Shown: positions 47,365 to 56,746 of the stretch, in pieces
Numbering within the stretch: the stretch's first letter is position 1
Layout of the letters: the number at the start of each line of letters is the position of its first letter
Source: Bog-473 sp052140165
GTDB taxonomy: Bacteria; Actinomycetota; Acidimicrobiia; Acidimicrobiales; RAAP-2
DNA: 56,869 nucleotides
Direction: 5' to 3'
Assembly (NCBI GenBank): GCA_052140165.1
Contig: JBKQUM010000137.1
Location: forward strand, 1-56,869
Notes under the pieces: model-generated
What the model was told of the DNA's origin: nothing
Databases searched by the model: none
Seen by the model: the letters and a program-made list of their open reading frames with translations, nothing else
Translations under genes and position numbers: made by a program

Positions 47365-48296
47365 CGGCGCAGGGGGCGGTGCCCATCCCGCCCAAGGTCA
47401 CCCGGGCGCAGAGGGCCGCCGCGGCGAAGACCGCCTCGATGCTCGTCGAGGCACTGCCCTACATCCGGCGATTCTGGGGGAAGGTCGTCGTCGTCAAGTA
47501 CGGCGGCAACGCCCTGCACGCGTCGAGCGGCAACGGTGACACCGCCGCGGGCGAGGACGCCGCCCTCGCCTCCTTCGCCGAGGACGTCGTGCTGATGAGG
47601 GCGGTGGGCATCCTGCCCGTCGTGGTGCACGGGGGCGGCCCACAGATCGGCGAGATGATGGCGCGGCTGGGCAAGGAGACCGAGTTCCGCAACGGGCTGC
47701 GCGTCACCGACGCCGACACGCTGGAGATTGCTCGCATGGTCCTGGTCGGCAAGGTGAACCGCGACATCGTGTCCGCCATCAACGTCCACGGACCGCTCGC
47801 GGTGGGCATGTCAGGCGAGGACGCCAACCTCATCACGGCCGCACCGGGCCACGTCGACCTCGGCTTCGTCGGCAACGTGTCGGTCGTCGACCCCACCATG
47901 CTCCGTCGGCTGGTCGCCGAGGGGATCATCCCCGTGGTGGCGACCATCGCCTCCGATGAGAAGGGGCAGGCGTACAACATCAACGCCGACACCGTTGCCG
48001 GTGCACTGGCGGAGGCCCTCCTGGCCGAGAAGCTGATCTTCCTGACGGACATCGAGGGGCTGCGGGTCGTGGCGGACGACCCCACCACGGTCATCCACAA
48101 GGCCTCCCTGGAGGTCATCGACGAGATCATCCGGAGCGGGGGGGCCCAGGGCGGCATGATGCCGAAGGTCGAGGCCTGCGCCAGCGCGGTGCGCGCCGGC
48201 GTCCACCGGGCGCACATCCTCGACGGACGGGTGCCCCACGCCCTCCTCCTCGAGCTCTTCACCGACTCGGGCGTCGGGACGATGGTGTTGCCATGA
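47361..48296 (+). CDS. argB: N-acetylglutamate kinase
   Basis: It phosphorylates N-acetylglutamate. The 311-residue protein has VVVKYGGNAL, VVVHGGGPQIGEMM and NINADTVAGALAEAL. The N-terminal helix (ASMLVEALPYIRRFWGK) is the kind that carries arginine feedback in hexameric enzymes. It is coupled to argJ (GTGA) and argD (ATGA). Confidence 0.96.
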   Translation: MTAQGAVPIPPKVTRAQRAAAAKTASMLVEALPYIRRFWGKVVVVKYGGNALHASSGNGDTAAGEDAALASFAEDVVLMRAVGILPVVVHGGGPQIGEMMARLGKETEFRNGLRVTDADTLEIARMVLVGKVNRDIVSAINVHGPLAVGMSGEDANLITAAPGHVDLGFVGNVSVVDPTMLRRLVAEGIIPVVATIASDEKGQAYNINADTVAGALAEALLAEKLIFLTDIEGLRVVADDPTTVIHKASLEVIDEIIRSGGAQGGMMPKVEACASAVRAGVHRAHILDGRVPHALLLELFTDSGVGTMVLP

Positions 48297-49498
48297 CGGG
48301 TCCGGCACCGGCTCCGGAGCGTGACGCCCTGATGCGCACCTACGCGGACCCGCCGGCCACGTTCGTGCGCGGCGAGGGCACTGTCCTCTTCGACGCTGAA
48401 GGCAAGGAGTACCTCGACTTCATCACGGGACTGGCGGTCGTCTCGCTCGGTCACGCCCACCCGGTCGTGGCCGACGCCGTGGCCGAGCAGGCGCGGACCC
48501 TGTGCCACGTCTCGAACCTGTACGGGAACACCTTGGCGCCCGAGGTGGCGCGCACGATCGACCGGCTGGTCAACGGGGGTACGGGCCGGGCCGGCGGCCA
48601 GGTCTTCTTCGCCAACTCGGGCGCGGAAGCCAACGAGTGCGCGCTGAAGCTGGCCCGGCGCTGGGCGGACGGGAGCCGCCACGTTGTGATCAGCGCCGAC
48701 AACTCGTTCCACGGCCGGACGCTGGCCACGCTGACGGCGACGGGTCAACCCGAAAAGCAGGCGCCGTTCCGCCCGCTGCCCGAGGGGTTCGTGCACGTGC
48801 CCTACGACGACGTGGCGGCCCTCGACAAGGCGCTGGACCCCGAGACCGTGGCCGCCGTCCTGCTCGAGCCGCTCCAGGGCGAGGGCGGGGTGATGGTGCC
48901 GAGCTCGGACTACCTGGGCGCGGTGCGGTCGTTGTGCACGGAACGCAACGCGCTCCTCATGCTCGACGAGGTCCAGACGGGCCTCGGCCGCACCGGCCAC
49001 TGGTTCGCCTTCCAGGCGCAGGGTCTCGAGCCGGACGTGGTGACGATGGCGAAGGCGCTCGGCAACGGCATGCCGGTGGGTGCCTGCTGGGCGCGGGCCG
49101 AGGTGGCGGCGGCGTTCGGCCCCGGCGATCACGGGTCGACGTTCGGGGGGCAGCCGCTGGCACTGGCCGCAGTCAAGGCGACACTGGCCGTCATGGAATC
49201 CGAGGACGTCTGCCGGCGGGCCCGCGAGGCGGGGGCGCGCCTGGCCGGCGGGCTCGGACGGCTGCCGGGCGTGGCATCGGTGCGTGGCGCCGGCCTGCTG
49301 CTGGCCGCGCAGCTCGAGGCCCCGGTGGCCAAGGAGGTCTCGGCGCTGGCGCTTCAGCGGGGCCTGCTGGTCAACCCTGTGCGTCCCGACGCAATTCGGG
49401 TCGCCCCGCCCCTGCTCGTGAGCGACGAAGAGCTCGACGCCGCCCTGCGGATCCTCGGCGACGCTCTCGCCGTCGTGTCCTCGGGCAACGCCGACTAG
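48293..49498 (+). CDS. argD: Acetylornithine aminotransferase
   Basis: This PLP enzyme makes N-acetylornithine. The 401-residue protein has FITGLAVVSLGHAHP, FANSGAEANECALKLAR, NSFHGRTLATL, LDEVQTGLGRTG and the PLP lysine Lys254 in KALGNGMPVGA. ATG 48293 overlaps the argB stop. Confidence 0.95.
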   Translation: MTGPAPAPERDALMRTYADPPATFVRGEGTVLFDAEGKEYLDFITGLAVVSLGHAHPVVADAVAEQARTLCHVSNLYGNTLAPEVARTIDRLVNGGTGRAGGQVFFANSGAEANECALKLARRWADGSRHVVISADNSFHGRTLATLTATGQPEKQAPFRPLPEGFVHVPYDDVAALDKALDPETVAAVLLEPLQGEGGVMVPSSDYLGAVRSLCTERNALLMLDEVQTGLGRTGHWFAFQAQGLEPDVVTMAKALGNGMPVGACWARAEVAAAFGPGDHGSTFGGQPLALAAVKATLAVMESEDVCRRAREAGARLAGGLGRLPGVASVRGAGLLLAAQLEAPVAKEVSALALQRGLLVNPVRPDAIRVAPPLLVSDEELDAALRILGDALAVVSSGNAD

Positions 49499-49514
49499 GA
49501 GGAGCACCGGACCG

Positions 49515-50441
49515 ATGCCCGATTTCTTCGACGTCGACGACCTGGACCTAGCCGCGTGGGAGCGCGTGCTCGAGCTCGCGCTCGACGATCCGCCCCAGAA
49601 GGGGCTGGCGGGGCAGGGCGTCGCGCTTCTCTTCGAGAAGCCGTCGGCGCGCACGCGCAGCTCCACCGAGATGGCGGCGGTCGACCTCGGAGGCCATCCG
49701 GTCTACATACAGGGGGCGGAGGTGGGCCTCGACGTGCGTGAGACGGCCGAGGACGTGGCCCGCACCCTCGCGTGCTACCACCGCGTGCTGTGCGCCCGGG
49801 TCTTCGATCATCGCGTCCTCCTGCGCATGGCGGCGGCGCTCAGCCGAAGCGGGTTCGACGTCCCCATCGTGAATCTCCTCTCCGACACCTCCCACCCCTG
49901 CCAGGCGGTGGCGGACGTGCTCACCATGCGGGAGGCGCTGGGCCCACTGGACGGTCGCGCCCTCGCCTACGTCGGGGACGCCAACAACATGGCCCGTTCC
50001 CTCGCCAAGGCTGGCCTGCTCGAGGGGATGGAGGTGCGTATCGCCTCCCCGGCTCGTTACGCGTTCTCCCCTGAGGAGTTTGCCGGGCTGCAGGCCTTCG
50101 CCGACCACGTCGCGCGTGGCGGCACCTTGCAGCTGTCGGACGACCCCCACCAGGCGGCCAAGGGCGCATCGGTGCTCTACGCCGACGTGTGGACGAGCAT
50201 GGGACAGGAGGAGGAGCGGGCGCTCCGCCTGGCGGCCTTCGAGGGCTTCACCGTCGACGAGGAGCTGGTCGACCAGGCCGCCTCCGATGCCATCGTGTTG
50301 CACTGCCTGCCCGCCCACAGGGGGGAGGAGATCACCGACTCCGTTCTCGAGGGTGCGCGCTCGCGGGTGTGGCGGCAGGCGGCGCACCGTCGGACCGCCA
50401 TGCGCGGCATCCTGGCCTGGGCCACGGAGGGCGGGCCGTGA
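49515..50441 (+). CDS. argF: Ornithine carbamoyltransferase
   Basis: It makes citrulline from ornithine and carbamoyl phosphate (from CarAB). The 308-residue protein has the carbamoyl phosphate loop EKPSARTRSS (Ser-Ala-Arg-Thr-Arg in place of the usual Ser-Thr-Arg-Thr-Arg), HPCQAVADVL and HCLPAHRGEE. AGGAGGAG precedes ATG 49515. The stop overlaps the argR GTG. Confidence 0.95.
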   Translation: MPDFFDVDDLDLAAWERVLELALDDPPQKGLAGQGVALLFEKPSARTRSSTEMAAVDLGGHPVYIQGAEVGLDVRETAEDVARTLACYHRVLCARVFDHRVLLRMAAALSRSGFDVPIVNLLSDTSHPCQAVADVLTMREALGPLDGRALAYVGDANNMARSLAKAGLLEGMEVRIASPARYAFSPEEFAGLQAFADHVARGGTLQLSDDPHQAAKGASVLYADVWTSMGQEEERALRLAAFEGFTVDEELVDQAASDAIVLHCLPAHRGEEITDSVLEGARSRVWRQAAHRRTAMRGILAWATEGGP

Positions 50442-50965
50442 GCGGCCACGCGCCCGGCCGCCTGACCAAGAACCAGCGCCAGCACCGGATCACGAAGCTG
50501 CTGGAGTCCCAGCCGGTCACCAGCCAGTCGCAGCTGGTCGCGCTGCTCGGTGACCAGGGGATCGAGGCCACGCAGACGACGGTCTCGCGCGACCTCGACG
50601 ACCTGGGGGCGGTCAAGGTCCGACTACCCGGCGGCGACACCGCCTACGCGCTGCCTGAGCTCCCGGTGCACCAGATCGCACCCGAGGACCACCTTCGCCG
50701 CGTGCTCGGCGAGTGGGTCGTCGAGGTGGCGCACTCGGGGAACCTGGTGGTGCTGCGCACGCCGCCGGGGTCGGCCCACGTCGTCGGTTCGGCCCTCGAC
50801 CGCAGCGGGCTCGAAGGGGTGGTGGGCACCGTGGCCGGGGACGACACGGTGCTCGTCGTGGTCGACGAGCAGGTTGGCGGCGGCACCATGGCAGAACACT
50901 TGCGCGACGTGGCAGGCATTGCCGCCGCGCACAAGATCGCGTTGAATGGGAAGGAAGAGGACTGA
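50438..50965 (+). CDS. argR: Arginine repressor
   Basis: This 175-residue hexameric repressor uses arginine as corepressor. An N-terminal winged helix (TKNQRQHRITKLLESQ, ATQTTVSRDLDDLGAVKV) binds ARG boxes; the C-terminal domain (GLEGVVGTVAGDDTVLVVV) binds arginine. It is in the operon it probably controls. GTG 50438 overlaps the argF stop. argG follows 2 nt after its stop. Confidence 0.95.
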   Translation: MSGHAPGRLTKNQRQHRITKLLESQPVTSQSQLVALLGDQGIEATQTTVSRDLDDLGAVKVRLPGGDTAYALPELPVHQIAPEDHLRRVLGEWVVEVAHSGNLVVLRTPPGSAHVVGSALDRSGLEGVVGTVAGDDTVLVVVDEQVGGGTMAEHLRDVAGIAAAHKIALNGKEED

Positions 50966-50967
50966 AA

Positions 50968-52200
50968 ATGGCTGAACGGGTTGTACTGGCCTACAGCGGA
51001 GGGCTCGACACGTCGGTAGCGGTGCGCTGGCTCATCGAGAGCGAGGGCGTCGAGGTCATCGCGGTGGCGGTCAACGTCGGGCAGGCGACCGATCGCGGCG
51101 GCGAGGACTGGGACGCCATCCGCGTCCGGGCGCTGGCGGCCGGGGCGGTCGAGGCGGTGGTGGTCGACGCCCGTCACGAAATGGCGGAGCAGTTCTGCAT
51201 GCCGGCCCTGCAGGCCAACGCCCGCTACGAGGGCAAGTACCCGCTCGTGTCCGCACTGTCGCGCCCGGTGATCGTGCGCCACCTCGTGGCCGAGGCGCGC
51301 CGCCACGGGGCGACCGCCGTGGCCCACGGCTGCACAGGCAAGGGGAACGACCAGGTGCGTTTCGAGGTGGGCGTGCGGGCCCTCGCTCCCGACCTCGGCA
51401 TCTTCGCCCCCGCGCGTGTGTGGGGGCTCTCCCGTGAGGAGTGCGTGGAGCTGGCGGCCAAGTGGGAGATCCCCGTCACGGTCACCAAGGAGAAGCTCTA
51501 CTCCATCGACGACAACCTGTGGGGCAAGGCCATTGAGTGCGGTGCCATCGAGGATCCGTGGGCCCCGGCGCCCGACGACGTCTACACGCTCACCCGGGTC
51601 ACCGAGACCGAGCCCGTCGAGGTCGTGGTGGGCTTCGAGGCGGGGGTGCCGGTCAGCCTCGACGGAACGTCTCTCGCCGCCTACGACCTCATCAACCGGT
51701 TGGGTGAGCTGGCGGGCAGCCGGGGCTTCGGCCGCCTCGACATGGTCGAGAACCGGCGGGTCGGCATCAAGAGCCGGGAGGTCTACGAGTGCCCGGCCGC
51801 GCTGTCGCTCATCGTGGCCCACGCCGACCTCGAGGACCTGACCCTGGAGCGGGACCTCCAGCACGAGAAGGCCCGCCTCGAACCCCGCTGGTCCGAGCTG
51901 GTCTACGACGGGCTGTGGTTCTCGCCGCTGAGGGATGCGCTGCAGGCATTCATCACGGAGAGCCAACGCCACGTCACGGGCGAGGTGCGGCTGCGCTTCG
52001 CCGCGCCGGGCACCTGCGCGGTGGTGGGCCGGCGCAGCCCGGTCGCGCTCTACGACCACGACCTCGCGACGTACGACGCCTCCGACTCGTTCCGGCACGC
52101 CGACGCCGAGGGCTTCGTGCGCCTGTGGGGTCTCGGCGTCGCGACGTGGTCGGCCCGCCAGGGCCCGGGAGCCGAGGCCGCAGCGAGGCGCGGCTCATGA
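50968..52200 (+). CDS. argG: Argininosuccinate synthase
   Basis: It joins citrulline and aspartate using ATP. The 410-residue protein starts MAERVVLAYSGGLDTSVAVR (PP-loop) and contains HGCTGKGNDQVRFE and YSIDDNLWGKAIE. AAGGAAGAGG precedes ATG 50968. The stop overlaps the argH ATG (ATGA). Confidence 0.97.
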   Translation: MAERVVLAYSGGLDTSVAVRWLIESEGVEVIAVAVNVGQATDRGGEDWDAIRVRALAAGAVEAVVVDARHEMAEQFCMPALQANARYEGKYPLVSALSRPVIVRHLVAEARRHGATAVAHGCTGKGNDQVRFEVGVRALAPDLGIFAPARVWGLSREECVELAAKWEIPVTVTKEKLYSIDDNLWGKAIECGAIEDPWAPAPDDVYTLTRVTETEPVEVVVGFEAGVPVSLDGTSLAAYDLINRLGELAGSRGFGRLDMVENRRVGIKSREVYECPAALSLIVAHADLEDLTLERDLQHEKARLEPRWSELVYDGLWFSPLRDALQAFITESQRHVTGEVRLRFAAPGTCAVVGRRSPVALYDHDLATYDASDSFRHADAEGFVRLWGLGVATWSARQGPGAEAAARRGS

Positions 52201-53600
52201 CGCTCTGGGAAGGCCGCATCTCGACCGGCATGGCCGACGCCGTGGCTGAGTTCACCGTCAGCCTCCCCTTCGACCGGCTGCTGGCGAGCGACGACCTGGC
52301 CGGCTCGCGCGCCCATGTGAAAGGCCTGGGCAAGGTGGGGATACTCACCGACAGCGAGGTGGCGTCCCTGGTCGACGCCCTCGACATGGTCGAGGAGGAG
52401 TTCGCGACCGGCGTCTTCGAATTCGCTCCGGGTGACGAGGACGTCCACACCGCCATAGAGCGGCGCGTCACCGAGCTGATCGGCGACGTGGGCGCCAAGC
52501 TGCACACGGGAAGGAGCCGCAACGACCAGGTTGCCACGGCGCTGCGGCTCTGGTGCCGCCGCTCGCTGATCGGCGTCGCCGAGGAGATCATGGCGCTGCA
52601 GGACGCGCTGGCCCAGCGCGCCGTCGAGGCCGCCGACGTGTACCTGCCCGGCTACACGCACCTGCAGCGCGCGCAGCCGGTGCTGCTGGCCCACCACCTC
52701 CTGGCGCACGGATGGGCGCTGGCCCGCGACGTGGACCGGATCCTCACCACCGTCGACCGCCTCAACGTCTCACCCCTGGGTGCGGGGGCGCTTGCCGGCT
52801 CGTCGCTGCCGCTCGACCCGGACTACGTCGCCGCCGAGCTCGGATTCCACGGTCGTTTCGAGAACTCGCTCGACGCCGTGTCCGACCGCGACTTCGTGGC
52901 CGAGTCGCTGTTCGACCTCGCCCTGCTCGGCGTGCACCTGTCCCGGATGGGGGAGGAGATCGTGCTGTGGTCGACGGAGGAATTCGGCTTCTGCACGCTC
53001 GACGACGCATACGCGACCGGGAGCTCGATGCTGCCACAGAAGAAGAACCCCGACGTGGCCGAGCTGGCCCGGGGCAAGTCGGGTCGGCTCATCGGCCACC
53101 TCGCTGCGGTGCTGGTGACGCTCAAGGGGTTGCCGCTGGCGTACAACCGCGACCTGCAGGAGGACAAGGAGCCGCTCTTCGACGCCGTCGTGCAGGTCTC
53201 GCGCGCGCTGATCGCGCTGCGGGGCGTGTACGAGACCGCGACGTGGGACGAGGATCGGATGCAATCGGCGGCCGACGGTCCGGCGGCCTCGGCCATCGAC
53301 CTGGCCGAGATGCTGGTGGAGCAGGGCATGCCCTTCCGCCAGGCGCACGCGCTCGTCGGTGGGCTGGTCCGCGAATCCCTCGAGCGCCACGTGCCGCTGG
53401 TGGAGCTGGTCGCCGCGCACCCCGATCTGGGCGAGGCCGCGGTCGAATTGCTGGAGCCCGGTGTGGCGGTGACCCGCCGGCGGACGCCGGGAGGGGCAGG
53501 ACCCGGGCCCGTCGCCGAACAGGCCGAGCGTTTCGTCCGCCGCCGCGAGGTCGACCGGACCCGGCTGGCGCAGTGGCGGCCCCAGGGCTCGCCGGCATGA
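52197..53600 (+). CDS. argH: Argininosuccinate lyase
   Basis: It releases arginine and fumarate. The 467-residue protein has HTGRSRNDQVATALRL, GYTHLQRAQPV and the lyase signature GSSMLPQKKNPD with the catalytic Ser. Last gene of the arginine operon; no clear terminator follows in 53601-53780. Confidence 0.96.
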   Translation: MTLWEGRISTGMADAVAEFTVSLPFDRLLASDDLAGSRAHVKGLGKVGILTDSEVASLVDALDMVEEEFATGVFEFAPGDEDVHTAIERRVTELIGDVGAKLHTGRSRNDQVATALRLWCRRSLIGVAEEIMALQDALAQRAVEAADVYLPGYTHLQRAQPVLLAHHLLAHGWALARDVDRILTTVDRLNVSPLGAGALAGSSLPLDPDYVAAELGFHGRFENSLDAVSDRDFVAESLFDLALLGVHLSRMGEEIVLWSTEEFGFCTLDDAYATGSSMLPQKKNPDVAELARGKSGRLIGHLAAVLVTLKGLPLAYNRDLQEDKEPLFDAVVQVSRALIALRGVYETATWDEDRMQSAADGPAASAIDLAEMLVEQGMPFRQAHALVGGLVRESLERHVPLVELVAAHPDLGEAAVELLEPGVAVTRRRTPGGAGPGPVAEQAERFVRRREVDRTRLAQWRPQGSPA

Positions 53601-53780
53601 CCTCGGCGTGCGCACCGACGTGTGGGTGTGAGACGGTTCCGTGGCGAACCCCCCGTGTCGGGTAATCCGCACGTGAACGCACCATAAAGATCCGAGCAAA
53701 CGCTTGTATCGCGTAGACGGTTGCGCGCACGCTGTAGAAGGAGGGCGATACATCCCCAGGCCTCACGACCGGGAGCAGCC

Positions 53781-55295
53781 ATGGAGCGAATGCGCGGCAT
53801 CGACCCTATGTTCATCTACTCCGACACACCGGAGACCCCGATGGAGATCGCGTATGCCTGCGTCTTCGATCCCGCCACGACCGAAGACGGGTACTCCTTT
53901 GGTCGCGTGCGCGACGTGCTGGAGGCCAGGATGCCCACGCTGACCCCGTTCCGGCGCCGGCTGGTGCCCGTCCCCTTGGGCCTCGACCATCCGCGTTGGG
54001 TCGACGATCCCGAGTTCGACCTCGGCAACCATCTGCACCGGGCCGCAGCTCCGCACCCGGGAGGTGAGGAGGAGTTCACCGACATGGTGGCCAAGGTGAT
54101 GGGTCGCCCGCTCCAGCCCGACCAGCCACCCTGGGAGATGCACGTGATAGAGGGGCTCGCCGGCGGCATGGTCGGGCTCATCGCCAAGGTCCATCACTCC
54201 GTCATCGACGGTGTCGCGGGCGCCCAGTTGCTGGCGCAGTTGCTGGACCTCACCCCGGAGGGCAGCGCCGTCACGGAGCCGTGCCCGCCCTGGCTCCCGG
54301 CGCGGCTGCCGTCGGGCACCCGCCTGGTGACCGACGCGCTGCCGAGCATCATCAACAGCCCGGTCCGGGCATTGCGCGCCGCACGGGAGATCGGGCGTAC
54401 CGCCGTGCGGCTCGCCCTCCGCGCGATCGACGACCGCAGCGGCCCCGTATCCATCCCACTCGGAGCGCCCCCGACCTTCGAGGCACCCGTCGGAGCCCGG
54501 CGGGCGATCTCCTTCGCGGAACTCGACATGGCGGCGGTGCGTACGTTGAAGGACCGCTACGGGTCCACGATCAACGACGTGGTGCTGGCCGTCTGCTCGG
54601 GAGCACTGCGCACCCATCTGGCCGCTCACGATCAGGGTACCGACAGCCCGCTCGTCGCCGTCGTCCCCGTGTCGATACGAAGCGACGTGCAGTCGGATGC
54701 CGTGGGGAACCAGCTCTCCGCGATGTTCGTCCCGCTCGCCAACGACCGCCAGACACCGCTGGAGCGGCTGCGCACGGTGACCGCCGCCAGCGACTCGTGC
54801 AAGGGGCAGGAGCGCGCGGTCGGTTTCGGGCCCATGGCCACGCTCCTGGCGGACGCGATCCCGCCGGCGCTGGCGAAGCCGGCCATCCAGCTCGGGGTGC
54901 GCTCGGGCGTCCTCCGCCGGGTCCGCGCCGGCAATCTCATGGTCTCGAACGTGCCCGGCCCCGGATTCCCGCTCTACTTCGCTGGCATGGAGCTCAGGGC
55001 GGTGCACCCTCTCGGGCCGGTGGTCGACGGCGTGGCGCTGAACATCACCGTGCAGAGCTACCGCGAGTCGCTGTTCGTCGGCATCAACGCCAGCGCGACT
55101 GCCGTGCCGGATCTGCCCGGCCTCGCGCGCTCCATGGTGGAGGAACTGTCGCTGCTGGGCCGGATGGCGGCGGGGGCGGGGGAGCGGCGGACCGCTACCA
55201 CGCCGCGGCACGGGCAACCCTCGCACGCCCACCTGACGTCCGCACCGGGAGGCCGCGAGGAGAGGCCGGCGGGGGCATCGAGCGCCACGGGCTGA
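53781..55295 (+). CDS. WS/DGAT family O-acyltransferase
   Basis: It uses acyl-CoA to make wax esters or triacylglycerol at the membrane. The 504-residue protein has the active site HHSVIDG at 138-144, PPWEMHVIEGL, and NVPGPGFPLYFAGMELRAVHP. Such proteins are typical of lipid-storing actinobacteria. ATG 53781 follows GGGAG; an upstream in-frame start is Arg-rich. The last codons lie in a 14-bp tandem duplication. Confidence 0.9.
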   Translation: MERMRGIDPMFIYSDTPETPMEIAYACVFDPATTEDGYSFGRVRDVLEARMPTLTPFRRRLVPVPLGLDHPRWVDDPEFDLGNHLHRAAAPHPGGEEEFTDMVAKVMGRPLQPDQPPWEMHVIEGLAGGMVGLIAKVHHSVIDGVAGAQLLAQLLDLTPEGSAVTEPCPPWLPARLPSGTRLVTDALPSIINSPVRALRAAREIGRTAVRLALRAIDDRSGPVSIPLGAPPTFEAPVGARRAISFAELDMAAVRTLKDRYGSTINDVVLAVCSGALRTHLAAHDQGTDSPLVAVVPVSIRSDVQSDAVGNQLSAMFVPLANDRQTPLERLRTVTAASDSCKGQERAVGFGPMATLLADAIPPALAKPAIQLGVRSGVLRRVRAGNLMVSNVPGPGFPLYFAGMELRAVHPLGPVVDGVALNITVQSYRESLFVGINASATAVPDLPGLARSMVEELSLLGRMAAGAGERRTATTPRHGQPSHAHLTSAPGGREERPAGASSATG

Positions 55296-55308
55296 GCGCC
55301 ACGGGCTG
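55281..55308 (+). repeat. 14-bp tandem duplication at the acyltransferase stop
   Basis: AGCGCCACGGGCTG occurs twice back to back (55281-55294, 55295-55308). The TGA stop spans the join (55293-55295), so the second copy would be the extra, non-coding one. Confidence 0.85.
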
Positions 55309-55339
55309 ACCGGGGTGGCGGCGGCCGCTCCGGATGCGC

Positions 55340-55352
55340 CAGGGTTGGCCCG
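55340..55352 (+). promoter_or_regulatory. -10-like box placed for a leaderless mpg transcript
   Basis: CAGGGT (55340-55345), 7 nt, then ATG 55353. Confidence 0.4.
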
Positions 55353-55955
55353 ATGCAGCGGGCGGACTTGGACGGCGATCCCGTCGTGGTCGCACGCCGG
55401 CTGCTCAACAAGGTCGTGGTCCGCGGCGGGCGGTCGGGGCGGATCGTGGAGGTGGAGGCCTATCACGGGACCAACGACGCGGCGTCCCACGCCTATCGGG
55501 GCCCCACGCCGCGGACGGCGGTCATGTTCGGGCCGCCGGGCTTCCTCTACGTGTACTTCACCTACGGGATGCACTGGTGCGCCAACGTGGTGTGCGGCCC
55601 CGACGGGGAGGCGGCAGCGGTGTTGATCCGGGCCCTGGCGCCCCTGAGCGGCCTGGGCGAGATGCAGGCTGCCCGTCCCGCAGCCCGGTTGCCGCGCGAC
55701 CTGTGCAACGGCCCGGCCAAGCTCTGCCAGGCCCTGGGCATCACCGGGACGGACAACGGGGCCGACCTGCTGGCCCCCGCCCAGGGGCGGAGCGGGTCCG
55801 GCCGTGCGGGCGGTGGTGCGCCGGTCCGCTTGCTGGACGACGGGACGCCGCCGCCCCGGCGCCCGGGGCGCGGGACGCGGATCGGCATCAGGGAGGCGAC
55901 GGAGAAGCGCTGGCGCTTCTGGGTGCCGGGGGACCCCAACGTGTCGCGGCCCTGA
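55353..55955 (+). CDS. Mpg/AAG-type 3-methyladenine DNA glycosylase
   Basis: It removes alkylated purines in base-excision repair. The 200-residue protein has RIVEVEAYHGTNDAASHAYRG (with the catalytic Glu and flanking Asp), FGPPGFLYVYFTYGMHWCAN and LCNGPAKLCQALGI, the AAG family order. It is a short monocistronic gene before the rRNA operon. Confidence 0.9.
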   Translation: MQRADLDGDPVVVARRLLNKVVVRGGRSGRIVEVEAYHGTNDAASHAYRGPTPRTAVMFGPPGFLYVYFTYGMHWCANVVCGPDGEAAAVLIRALAPLSGLGEMQAARPAARLPRDLCNGPAKLCQALGITGTDNGADLLAPAQGRSGSGRAGGGAPVRLLDDGTPPPRRPGRGTRIGIREATEKRWRFWVPGDPNVSRP

Positions 55956-56190
55956 ACGGGTCGTGGGCTGCCTCCGAGGCAGTCCTCCCGACCAGGGGGA
56001 ACGGAAGCGGCCGGCGTGTCACTGGCCTGTCACGGCCATGCAACATGCGCAGGACATCATGCTGTCATCAGATTTCGTGACACGTGTGACGTTCGGTAGA
56101 TCGAGGAGATCAGCAGGCGGTGCACGCTCCCTAGGTGGCCCGATTTGGCGACCGGGCCGGGGCGGAAAGCCAGTTGAGCTTCGAACACCG

Positions 56191-56231
56191 GGTGGCATGC
56201 GGAGGGCCCGGATGGCTCACCGCATGCCACC
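56191..56231. other. 12-bp perfect inverted repeat in the mpg-rrn gap
   Basis: GGTGGCATGCGG (56191-56202) and CCGCATGCCACC (56220-56231) form a perfect 12-bp stem with a 17-nt loop, followed by CACACGGTGTG (56231-56241). There is no U-run. The gap 55956-56373 has no gene I can support; a near-palindrome around ACACGTGT (about 56092-56099) is the other notable feature. Confidence 0.75.
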
Positions 56232-56373
56232 ACACGGTGTGCGAGGTCGCCCGCCGTCGAGGGAACCGGGCCGTTCGGGCGGGCATCCGCGGCGATGGGC
56301 GGGTGTCTCGCTACGATCGGCGTCAGCGGCCGGTGGGGCGATCGCCCCGGTCAACCAGGCCCGCACGGACGCG

Positions 56374-56402
56374 TTGACGCTCTGACGCGCGTCTGCTAGG
56401 GT
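56374..56402 (+). promoter_or_regulatory. rRNA operon promoter
   Basis: TTGACG (56374-56379), 17-bp spacer, TAGGGT (56397-56402), about 345 bp before 16S. This is the best-spaced promoter in the region and fits an rrn P1. Confidence 0.75.
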
Positions 56403-56408
56403 GACACT

Positions 56409-56746
56409 CCCGTCGGAACGGCCTCCCAAGGCCCTCCGACAGCCGAAGGAGACTCGCCGGCGGATCAGTCCGTCCGGAAACAGTCCTTCGGTACACCCGG
56501 CACCAACACCGGCTGGATAGGTGTGTGCCCGGTCGCTCCTTGAAAACGGAATAGTGAGAGCCAAAAGCCAGTGCGGGCAATTCATCCGGACTCAAACGGA
56601 TGGGTTGTACGTCAATTAAGCATTACGCAGGCCTCGAAACCCTCTGGGTGGAGGGACCTGTGGTTATCTATGGTTCGAGTCAAACCATGATGACTCTCTG
56701 ATTCTTGGCCGGATGGCCCCTTACGGGGCTCGGAAGGTCGTGAGTC
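56409..56746 (+). other. rRNA leader (pre-16S)
   Basis: A transcribed spacer from about 56409. GCTCCTTGAAAACGGAATAG (56536 on) resembles the leader/boxA region of actinobacterial and Bacillus rrn operons. GGCCCC-TTA-CGGGGCT near 56715-56730 and flanking GACTC/GAGTC form a probable RNase III processing stem. Confidence 0.6.

Noticed and set aside
47459..49666. A 735-codon minus-strand frame over argB-argF
   Set aside because: Same GC-frame artefact; the sense arginine genes are certain.
55804..56385. Open frames in the mpg-rrn gap
   Set aside because: No recognisable domain, one begins inside mpg, no ribosome site, and the 12-bp hairpin runs through them.
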